Part shown: positions 1-6,565 of the stretch, one piece after another | How the letters are laid out: each line of letters opens with the position of its first letter | How positions within the stretch are numbered: the stretch's first letter is position 1 | From: Gammaproteobacteria bacterium | GTDB taxonomy: Bacteria; Pseudomonadota; Gammaproteobacteria; Arenicellales; JAJDZL01 | DNA: 64,000 nt | Assembly: GCA_022823405.1 (NCBI GenBank) | Contig: JAJDXD010000128.1 | Coordinates: 1-64,000, forward strand | Reading direction: 5' to 3' | Made by a program: the position numbers and the translations under genes | Notes under the pieces: generated by a model | What the model saw: only the letters and a program-made list of their open reading frames with translations | Databases searched by the model: none | Told to the model about the DNA's origin: nothing

Positions 1-318
1 CATCGCTTCGACTGAAATATCTGGCCTCTATGCTAACTGGGCTGCTCAAACACGTCGCATGGGATACATATCAATATCCGTCAGCCGACAAACCGTCGAG
101 TCCACTCGTATAATCACTCAATCACATACCTGAGTAGTTACGCAAAAAGAATATACAACATAACAACATGTTCCTATTTTGCTTCCACAGGTGGTGTTGG
201 AAGAGTGGGTTCGTTTCGACTCTGATATATTAACCTCATCTAATCTCTCCAAAATATACAGACAAGAGGGACCTTATGTCTGTCGTCAAATTTTTTCAAA
301 TCCGGTGGATTTTCATAA
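1..318. other. left-edge intergenic region, no confident gene
   Basis: No start-to-stop gene is convincing here. Two short frames are open from the left edge (one stopping near 111, one near 135) and either could be the 3' end of a gene outside the window, but neither is recognisable. A TGA-TATATT element at about 223-231 could be an extended -10 for the reductase gene that follows; no matching -35 is clear. A GGTGG stretch lies about 11 bases before the ATG at 319. Confidence 0.4.
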
Positions 319-1359
319 ATGATTAATACTGAAGTCGTCATTGTTGGTGCAGGCCCCTGTGGACTCTTTCAGATCTTTGAGTTGGGGCTCTTGGGTATCA
401 AGTGCCACATAGTGGACTCCTTACCGCGTGCAGGCGGTCAATGTTCTACACTCTATGCTGATAAACCCATTTACGATATTCCTGCCTACCCAGTGGTTGG
501 GGCTCAACAGCTTGTTGATCTCCTCATGGAACAGGCTTCTCCTTTTGATCCCGGATATGTGCTTGGTGAACAGGTCACTCACGTCGAAAAACAGGATGAC
601 GGCCGGTTCTATGTCAAAACATCCGGCGGTACCGAGTTTGATGCGGGATCACTGGTGATAGCTGGCGGCTTAGGCGCCTTTGATGCGCGGCCACTGCGTA
701 CTCCAGGTGCCGCAAATCACGCTGGAAAGAATCTGAACTACCATGTGGTCGATAAACAGCGCTATAAAGATCTTTCGGTCACTATTCTGGGTGGTGGTGA
801 TTCGGCACTGGACTGGGCACTGGAATTACACGGTATCGCAAAGAAAATCACCCTGATTCATCGACGCGAGGATTTTCGTGCGCAGCCAGCATCGGTAGCA
901 AAAATGAAAGAGCTTGCTCAGCGTGGTGATGGCACGATGACCTACCACATTGGTCGAATTGAGAGGATCATTGAAACCGACGGTTCACTTACCGGTGTCA
1001 GAATGGTTCCCTTTAGCGACAATCCAATTGCACAGGACATTGAATTTGACGAACTTTTGGTGTTTTACGGACTGTCTCCTAATCTTGGTCCGATCTCCAA
1101 CTGGGGGCTCCAGCTGGATCGGAAAACGATTGTGGTCGACACAGCGGAGTGTCAAACCAGCGAACCTGGAATTTTTGCAATTGGAGACATCGTCTCTTAC
1201 CCTGCCAAAAAGAAGCTGATTCTATGCGGATTTCATGAAGCTGCGATGGCAGCATTTGGGATTCAGCATTACCTGTACCCGGAAATCAAACAGAGAGTTC
1301 AGTTCACCACTACAAGTCCCATCATGCATGAACGGCTGAAAGTAGACGGTAGTCTATAG
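319..1359 (+). CDS. ferredoxin/flavodoxin--NADP(+) reductase, thioredoxin-reductase-like type
   Basis: A 346-residue cytosolic flavoprotein that moves electrons between NADPH and ferredoxin or flavodoxin. The N-terminal FAD-binding Rossmann motif is GAGPCGLF (about residues 11-18), followed by RAGGQCSTLYADKPIYDIP, a segment characteristic of the YumC/Fnr2 family. The NADPH-binding motif GGGDSALDW is near residue 160, and the FAD-closing ATG-like motif FAIGDI is near residue 295. The CxxC redox pair of true thioredoxin reductases is absent, which separates it from TrxB. Length matches the family (about 330-350). It stands alone, with 165 bases to the next gene and no obvious operon partner. 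The annotation is firm at family level; the physiological ferredoxin partner is not visible. Confidence 0.92.
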   Translation: MINTEVVIVGAGPCGLFQIFELGLLGIKCHIVDSLPRAGGQCSTLYADKPIYDIPAYPVVGAQQLVDLLMEQASPFDPGYVLGEQVTHVEKQDDGRFYVKTSGGTEFDAGSLVIAGGLGAFDARPLRTPGAANHAGKNLNYHVVDKQRYKDLSVTILGGGDSALDWALELHGIAKKITLIHRREDFRAQPASVAKMKELAQRGDGTMTYHIGRIERIIETDGSLTGVRMVPFSDNPIAQDIEFDELLVFYGLSPNLGPISNWGLQLDRKTIVVDTAECQTSEPGIFAIGDIVSYPAKKKLILCGFHEAAMAAFGIQHYLYPEIKQRVQFTTTSPIMHERLKVDGSL

Positions 1360-1462
1360 CGATCATGCGGTCAGTATCGACTAATGGTATTCTCGTTAAA
1401 TTCTTCAAAATAGGGGAGCAATTTTTCAAACAGCCGGCAATTTTTGTAAATTGATGCAAATT

Positions 1463-1477
1463 GCATTCGCCGAATGC
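1463..1477. promoter_or_regulatory. 15-base perfect palindrome upstream of the HEPN gene
   Basis: GCATTCG-C-CGAATGC is a perfect inverted repeat with a one-base centre, lying 48 bases before the GTG start of the HEPN gene. Its placement suits an operator. The same stretch carries two copies of CAAAATAGGG (near 1407 and 1480). No regulator can be named from the sequence. Confidence 0.35.
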
Positions 1478-1524
1478 CCCAAAATAGGGTGTCTAGGGAT
1501 ACTGCCATTTTGGGAGGGTTGACG

Positions 1525-2184
1525 GTGAATCCTAAAGTAGAAGAATTACGCGTTCGCGAAGAAAATCTCCCAACGGACTTCCCACAAGATCTCAAGCTCA
1601 GACTTCATCGTGCTGTGAGTTGGCTGCTCAGAGCAGAAAATCAGGATGAAGATGACGATGCCGCATTCATTTTCTACTGGGTTGCGTTTAACGCACTTTA
1701 TGGCATGCTTATCAAGGATGCATCGGGAAGCGAAGGAGAACGAACTGAATTCCAGGAATATTTCCGAATCATTTCTCTGCTTGATACAGAAAAAATCATC
1801 TACGATGAGTTGTGGTACCAATTTTCGGCCTCGATTCGAATCCTTTTTGAAAACAAGTACGTTTATTCGCCATTTTGGAATCATCACTATGGTATGCCCG
1901 GATATGATGATTGGGAAGTACGGTTTGAAAAAGCAAAGGAACTCGGTCTTCGCTCTCTAAAGAATGGGGATACCGCACAGATTCTAAGCCTAATATTTGA
2001 TCGTCTTTATGTACTGAGAAATCAGGTTTTTCATGGAGCTGCTACTTGGAAGAGCAGCGTAAACAGAGCGCAAATTAAAGATGCAAGAAGAATTCTTGGA
2101 TATTTATTACCGCTATTCATTGATTTGATGATGAAAAATCCAACTGTCGCATGGGGCGAGCCTGGTTACGCAGTTGTGGACTGA
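1525..2184 (+). CDS. HEPN-domain protein of unknown role
   Basis: A small helical protein. The GTG at 1525 is chosen as start because a strong ribosome site (GGAGGG, 1513-1518) sits six bases before it; an in-frame ATG at 1474 would add 17 residues without such a site. From the GTG the product is 219 residues. Near residue 165 it has LRNQVFHG, which contains the R-x4-H motif that marks HEPN-fold ribonucleases and nucleotide-binding HEPN proteins. Acidic stretches near the N-terminus and the conserved-looking YWVAFNALYG also fit HEPN proteins of the Apea-like or MAE_28990-like kind. HEPN proteins are often toxins paired with MNT antitoxins, but no nucleotidyltransferase is adjacent here. Function is therefore open: solitary ribonuclease, RNA-binding protein or an inactive relative. 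Confidence 0.6.
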   Translation: MNPKVEELRVREENLPTDFPQDLKLRLHRAVSWLLRAENQDEDDDAAFIFYWVAFNALYGMLIKDASGSEGERTEFQEYFRIISLLDTEKIIYDELWYQFSASIRILFENKYVYSPFWNHHYGMPGYDDWEVRFEKAKELGLRSLKNGDTAQILSLIFDRLYVLRNQVFHGAATWKSSVNRAQIKDARRILGYLLPLFIDLMMKNPTVAWGEPGYAVVD

Positions 2185-2268
2185 TTCAGCAAAAAACAAA
2201 CAGCCAAATTGCACATTAACTTAGCCTGAGAAATCGTTGGATATCTCCTAACAATGATTTGATATAGA

Positions 2269-2294
2269 ATTGACACTGTCAATCGTTTCGATTG
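2269..2294. promoter_or_regulatory. two abutting palindromes upstream of the transporter operon
   Basis: ATTGACA-C-TGTCAAT (2269-2283) overlaps CAATCG-TTT-CGATTG (2280-2294). Both are perfect inverted repeats and lie 40-65 bases before the substrate-binding protein start. The first contains TTGACA and may double as a -35 element, though no good -10 is seen at the right distance. They are probable binding sites for a repressor or activator of this transport operon. Confidence 0.4.
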
Positions 2295-2332
2295 GCTTTT
2301 CAGTTTAAGTTAAGTGAATGGAGGACTTTAAA

Positions 2333-3133
2333 ATGAGAATTAAAGTGTTGCTTGCAGCGATATCGTTGTTCCTGTTTACCGGAACAGCATCAGCAGATAA
2401 ACTTGATGATGTTATTGATGCCGGTATGCTGCGCTGCGGTGTTGTGCTGGATTTCCCACCAATCGGATTTTGGGATGAAAATAATGAGCCAGCCGGATTT
2501 GATGTTGAATACTGTAAAGATCTCGCGGCAGCTTTGGAAGTAGACTACGAAATTCAGGCATTAACTTGGTCAGAACGCCTGCCTGTCATTGTAACCAATC
2601 GAGCCGACGTTGTATTTGGCGGAACATCTGACACGCTCCAAAGAGCAAAGACTGTCGGTTTTACCATTCCGTACGCGATTTACTATCATCAGGCTATTGT
2701 CGGCAAAGACAGTGGCATTGTTACCTTTGAAGACATGAAAGGAAAGCGAGTCGCTGCGGCCGTTGGAACCACACCTGAAATTGCATTTTTGGAATATGCG
2801 AAGGAATGGGGAACGGAGGACATGTATCAAGGTTATCAATCCGAAAACGAAGTGTTTCTCGCAGTGGCGCAGGGAAAAGCCGATGCCGGGCTGACCACCA
2901 ATACTGCAGTCAAGCAAGTTGCTGAACAGTATGACACTGTCATTTCAGGTCCTCGTATGCCGTGGACGACAGACTACACGTCTGTAGTTGGTCCGCGCAA
3001 GGACGTAACCTGGTTGAACTACTTGAATCTGTTTATCACCCACCAGGTCCGGTCGGGTCGTTATCAGGAACTTTGGGATCGATTCGTAGGTGGTGAGGCT
3101 CCGGAACTAAAAATCCCGGGAGTGATGTACTAA
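2333..3133 (+). CDS. amino-acid ABC transporter substrate-binding protein (family 3)
   Basis: Periplasmic solute receptor that feeds a polar amino-acid ABC importer. The ATG at 2333 is preceded by GGAGG (2320-2324) at a normal distance and is preferred to an in-frame ATG at 2318. A signal peptide is clear: MRIK, a hydrophobic core, then an AxA site ending FTGTASA before DK. The mature part opens with LDDVIDAGMLRCGVV and continues with PPIGFWDENNEPAGFDVEYC, the typical family-3 (SBP_bac_3) opening, and ends with the LWDRFVGG helix. The following genes supply two permeases and an ATPase, so the complete importer is present. The ligand is not determined. The enolase-superfamily gene at the end of the cluster hints at a proline-related compound. 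Confidence 0.9.
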   Translation: MRIKVLLAAISLFLFTGTASADKLDDVIDAGMLRCGVVLDFPPIGFWDENNEPAGFDVEYCKDLAAALEVDYEIQALTWSERLPVIVTNRADVVFGGTSDTLQRAKTVGFTIPYAIYYHQAIVGKDSGIVTFEDMKGKRVAAAVGTTPEIAFLEYAKEWGTEDMYQGYQSENEVFLAVAQGKADAGLTTNTAVKQVAEQYDTVISGPRMPWTTDYTSVVGPRKDVTWLNYLNLFITHQVRSGRYQELWDRFVGGEAPELKIPGVMY

Positions 3134-3150
3134 TCACTTCAGTCCAGTTT

Positions 3151-3188
3151 TTCTGCCGTCTCAGCATCCTATGTCTGAGATGGCAGAA
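3151..3188 (+). terminator. stable intercistronic hairpin between receptor and permease genes
   Basis: TTCTGCCGTCTCAG (3151-3164) pairs with CTGAGATGGCAGAA (3175-3188) across a 10-base loop, a 14-pair stem containing one G-U pair. There is no long T-run after it, so it is more likely a partial terminator or a 3'-end stabiliser. Such an element would let the receptor be made in excess over the membrane subunits, as is common in ABC importer operons. Confidence 0.55.
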
Positions 3189-3209
3189 TTGATTTGAACT
3201 GGAAGTCGC

Positions 3210-3869
3210 GTGGACTACAACTTTCATTGGCGACCTGTTTTTCGTAGTTTGCCTGACCTGCTGAACGCAGGTTTAGTTACACTCGAAGTCGCAACGCTTT
3301 CGATGGTGTTTGGCGTCATTATCGGAATCGTATTCGCAATCATTCGACTCAATATGCGCGGACCCATACGCTGGTTCGTGATCTCGTGGATCGAACTTGC
3401 CCGAAATACGCCAGCTTTGTTTCAGTTGTTCTTTTTCGGATTTGGACTGGGTGCATTTGGAATTCACCTCACACCATTTTGGATCGTACTGGCTGGTCTG
3501 ACTTTCAACAACGCAGGGTATCTCGCAGAAAACTTTCGGGGTGGATTTCTGGCAATACCAGATACACAGATGCGAGCCGCGCGCAGCTTGGGAATGAACG
3601 CGTCCCAGGCTTATGTCAGAGTCATCATCCCACAGGTTCTGCGAACCGTCTATCATCCAATGACCAACCAGATGGTCTGGGCGGTTCTCATGTCATCGCT
3701 AGGTATGCTGGTAGGCTTCCGCGAACTATCGGGGGAAACACAGTTTCTGGCATCCAAGACATTTCGTATTTTTGAATATTTCGCGGTCGCTGCGGTAATT
3801 TATTACGTCATTGTGAAAATCATCATTGGCAGCTCTCGATTGCTGTCCTTTCGACTATTCCGGTACTGA
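3210..3869 (+). CDS. amino-acid ABC transporter permease (HisM/GlnP type), first subunit
   Basis: Inner-membrane subunit of the importer, 219 residues. It starts at GTG with a GGAAG ribosome site just upstream. Hydrophobic helices occupy roughly residues 15-45, 55-85, 90-115 and 180-210. The EAA loop that contacts the ATPase is visible as [18 protein letters not shown] (about residues 130-147). It is 75 bases after the receptor gene, separated by a hairpin, and 12 bases before a second permease, with which it would form a heterodimer. Confidence 0.88.
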   Translation: MDYNFHWRPVFRSLPDLLNAGLVTLEVATLSMVFGVIIGIVFAIIRLNMRGPIRWFVISWIELARNTPALFQLFFFGFGLGAFGIHLTPFWIVLAGLTFNNAGYLAENFRGGFLAIPDTQMRAARSLGMNASQAYVRVIIPQVLRTVYHPMTNQMVWAVLMSSLGMLVGFRELSGETQFLASKTFRIFEYFAVAAVIYYVIVKIIIGSSRLLSFRLFRY

Positions 3870-3881
3870 CGAGAGACCCTT

Positions 3882-4544
3882 ATGGAATCAACTTCCATTT
3901 TCTTCACCAGCTTTAAGACTACGGATCTGTGGTTCCTGGCGGAAGCTGCATACCGCACACTGTTGATATCTGGTATTTCGATTTCACTTGGAACTGCCTT
4001 GGGACTCATTTTCGGCTGGTTGCTGCATGAAGGTCGGCTGATCAGCACCTTTATCCTGTCTCCGTTTTTGGATATCTTTCGCTCCGTTCCACTCATCATT
4101 CAACTGGTGCTTGCGTACAATTTTGCCCCGATCATCGGATTGAATATTGACCCATTCGGCAGCGGTGCAATCGTGTTGACGATTTATACAACCGCCCTTG
4201 TGGCAAATGTAGTACGAGGTGGAATTGATGCGGTTGGAATCCCCATGCGACGCGCGGCGCGTAGTCTGGGAATGACATACTGGCAGGATATGATTTACGT
4301 TGTTTCGCCAATAGGAATACGCGCAGTATTTCCAGCTTGGGTGGGTGTAGCGCTTGGAGTGATGAAAGACAGTGCGTTAGTATCGGTGCTTGGTTATGTA
4401 GAGTTATTGAGAGCATCCCAGATTCTAATTACGAGGACTCAAGAGCCGTTTCTAATTCTGGCACTTGCGGGAGCGTTTTATTTTGCACTCTCATTCCCGA
4501 TTGCCCGATTCTCGGAAAGGCTTGAAAAGAGGTGGAGTCAATGA
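3882..4544 (+). CDS. amino-acid ABC transporter permease, second subunit
   Basis: Second inner-membrane subunit, 220 residues, paralogous to the preceding gene. It has an N-terminal periplasmic/first-helix segment, several hydrophobic helices and the EAA motif [17 protein letters not shown]. Its stop codon overlaps the ATG of the ATPase gene (ATGA arrangement at 4541-4544), which points to translational coupling and fixes the ATPase start. It is part of the operon receptor-permease-permease-ATPase. Confidence 0.88.
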   Translation: MESTSIFFTSFKTTDLWFLAEAAYRTLLISGISISLGTALGLIFGWLLHEGRLISTFILSPFLDIFRSVPLIIQLVLAYNFAPIIGLNIDPFGSGAIVLTIYTTALVANVVRGGIDAVGIPMRRAARSLGMTYWQDMIYVVSPIGIRAVFPAWVGVALGVMKDSALVSVLGYVELLRASQILITRTQEPFLILALAGAFYFALSFPIARFSERLEKRWSQ

Positions 4545-5263
4545 TCGAAATTCGCGCTCTTCACAAATATTTCGACGATGTACATGTACTGCGAGGTATT
4601 GATCTCGATGTGAATAAGGGTGAAGTCCTAAGCATTATTGGTGCATCTGGATCAGGTAAATCGACTTTGCTCTATTGCATCAATGCGCTGGAAGGTATTG
4701 ATGAAGGCCGCATTACGGTTGATGGAGTTGAAGTACACGCCAAATCGACCGACATCAACAAACTGCGCCAGAAATTAGGTATGGTGTTTCAGCAGTGGAA
4801 CAGTTTTCCTCACCTTACTGCGCTAGAGAATGTTGCTTTGTCTCCTCGTATAGTGCGCAAGATGTCTCGTTCAGATGCTAGGGAACTAGCGGCCAGACGA
4901 TTGGAGCACATTGGGCTTGGAGATAAGCTGAACAGTTATCCCAATGCTTTGTCTGGCGGACAGCAGCAACGATTGGCGATCGCTCGAGCCCTTGCGATGG
5001 AACCAAGCTATATGCTGTTTGATGAAACAACCTCCGCACTTGATCCGGAACTCGTCGGTGAGGTGCTTGATGCGATGCGGCTTCTGGCGGAAGAAGGGAT
5101 GACGATGATTTGTGTAACGCACGAAATGGGCTTCGCGCGGGACGTATCTGATCGCGTCGCCTATATCCATGATGGGACGATAGAAGAAATAGGAACACCG
5201 GAGCAAATATTTGGCAATCCAGAATCGGAAAGAACAAGCCGGTTTCTCGCCAATGTGAGATGA
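4541..5263 (+). CDS. amino-acid ABC transporter ATP-binding protein
   Basis: Cytoplasmic ATPase that powers the importer, 240 residues from the ATG at 4541. AGGTGGAG just upstream is the ribosome site; a GTG at 4532 lies inside that site and is unlikely to be used. Walker A is GASGSGKST, the Q-loop is [10 protein letters not shown], the signature is [15 protein letters not shown], Walker B is [14 protein letters not shown], and the switch histidine is in CVTHEMGFA. These are typical of the GlnQ/HisP family. The gene ends the transport operon; 126 bases separate it from the dehydratase-like gene. Confidence 0.92.
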   Translation: MIEIRALHKYFDDVHVLRGIDLDVNKGEVLSIIGASGSGKSTLLYCINALEGIDEGRITVDGVEVHAKSTDINKLRQKLGMVFQQWNSFPHLTALENVALSPRIVRKMSRSDARELAARRLEHIGLGDKLNSYPNALSGGQQQRLAIARALAMEPSYMLFDETTSALDPELVGEVLDAMRLLAEEGMTMICVTHEMGFARDVSDRVAYIHDGTIEEIGTPEQIFGNPESERTSRFLANVR

Positions 5264-5319
5264 GCACCATCGACGTAGCGGATCAAAGACTGGCTGATGA
5301 TCAATCTCGAATCGTGTCG

Positions 5320-5337
5320 AATTGACTGTTATCAATT
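5320..5337. promoter_or_regulatory. inverted repeat upstream of the dehydratase-like gene
   Basis: AATTGA-CTGTTA-TCAATT is a perfect six-base-arm inverted repeat 52 bases before the ATG at 5390. It resembles the palindrome before the receptor gene (ATTGACACTGTCAAT), although arm spacing differs by one base. It may be a second site for the same regulator. Confidence 0.3.
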
Positions 5338-5389
5338 TAATCAACCTTGATTTGCTGTAGAACCAACTGTGTCGGTATGAATCAGTAAC

Positions 5390-6496
5390 ATGAAAATCAC
5401 ATCAATCAAAGCGTGGCAGGTTGATCTACCACTCAAAGAAGGTCGTTACACTTGGGCAAATGGAAAATTTGTCGAGGTATTTGACAGTACCGTTGTGGCT
5501 GTCTATACGGATGAAGGACTCGTTGGATATGGAGAATGCTGTCCTTTGGGTTCTGCTTATTTGCCGTCTTACGCACGCGGGGTGCGGGCGGGTTTGACAG
5601 AGATCGGTCCGTCCTTAATCGGTCAGAACCCATGTAATTTGAATGACATCAACTTGATTATGAATGAGGCATTAAAAGGTCACCCATATGTCAAAGCTCC
5701 GATTGACATGGCTTGCTGGGACCTATTGGGTAAGGCTACTAATGTGCCACTTTATGTGATATTGGGTGGAAAGTTACAGGAGAAGGTTGCGCTATACCGT
5801 GCAATATCTCAGGAAAGCGCCGAAGACATGTCTTCAAAGATTGATGGCTATCGAAATGAAGGTTACCACAAATTTCAGCTGAAGGTAGGCGGTGACGCCA
5901 GCAAGGATATTGAACGAATTCATGCAGCACGTTCGGTTCTTCAACCTGGTGATATCTTGATGGCAGATGCAAATACAGGCTGGACACGCCATGAAGCGGC
6001 TCGAGTTGTTAACGCGGTGAAGGATATTGACGTATATATCGAGCAGCCTTGCAAGACTTATGAAGAATGTTTGTCTGTACGCAGACGAACAACACTTCCT
6101 TTCACACTGGATGAAAACATCGATGGCCCAGAGATGCTAGTGCGTGCGTTGAGCGAAGATGCGATGGATGTGGTCAATCTGAAGATTTCCAAAGTCGGTG
6201 GGTTTACAACTGCTCGAATGATGCGAGACTTGTGCGTCGAGTTCGGAATTCCGATGATCTTGGAAGACACCTGGGGAGGAGACATCACGACTGCTGCTAT
6301 TGCCCATATGGCTTCATCCACGCCTGAGGAGTTTTGCTTTGCGGCGACAGATTTTAACTCATATGTAACTGTTTCGATTGCAGACAAAGCACCTCAACGG
6401 GTGGACGGATGCATGTCTGCACCCAATGCCCCTGGTCTTGGAATTGAACCAAGACTGGCAGAATTTGGATCGCCGGTTGTGGAAATCAATCTCTAG
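5390..6496 (+). CDS. enolase-superfamily dehydratase/racemase, cis-3-hydroxy-L-proline dehydratase-like
   Basis: A 368-residue member of the mandelate racemase/muconate lactonizing enzyme group. The N-terminal capping domain is [20 protein letters not shown]. The barrel carries the acid/base KFQLKVGG motif (Lys-x-Lys-type, about residue 164) and the three Mg ligands in MADANTG, YIEQPC and TLDEN. A second catalytic lysine is in NLKISKVGG (about 265). The overall pattern, including [20 protein letters not shown] and [20 protein letters not shown], is closest to cis-3-hydroxy-L-proline dehydratases as I remember them. A racemase/epimerase acting on proline betaine or hydroxyproline betaine is the main alternative. 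Its place right after an amino-acid importer suggests that it acts on the imported compound. Confidence 0.75.
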   Translation: MKITSIKAWQVDLPLKEGRYTWANGKFVEVFDSTVVAVYTDEGLVGYGECCPLGSAYLPSYARGVRAGLTEIGPSLIGQNPCNLNDINLIMNEALKGHPYVKAPIDMACWDLLGKATNVPLYVILGGKLQEKVALYRAISQESAEDMSSKIDGYRNEGYHKFQLKVGGDASKDIERIHAARSVLQPGDILMADANTGWTRHEAARVVNAVKDIDVYIEQPCKTYEECLSVRRRTTLPFTLDENIDGPEMLVRALSEDAMDVVNLKISKVGGFTTARMMRDLCVEFGIPMILEDTWGGDITTAAIAHMASSTPEEFCFAATDFNSYVTVSIADKAPQRVDGCMSAPNAPGLGIEPRLAEFGSPVVEINL

Positions 6497-6565
6497 CGAC
6501 ATCTGCGTGGGCAAAACAAGCTGAAATTCACATTCGTCGAAATGTTGTCGTCAGCTCATTTGCTC

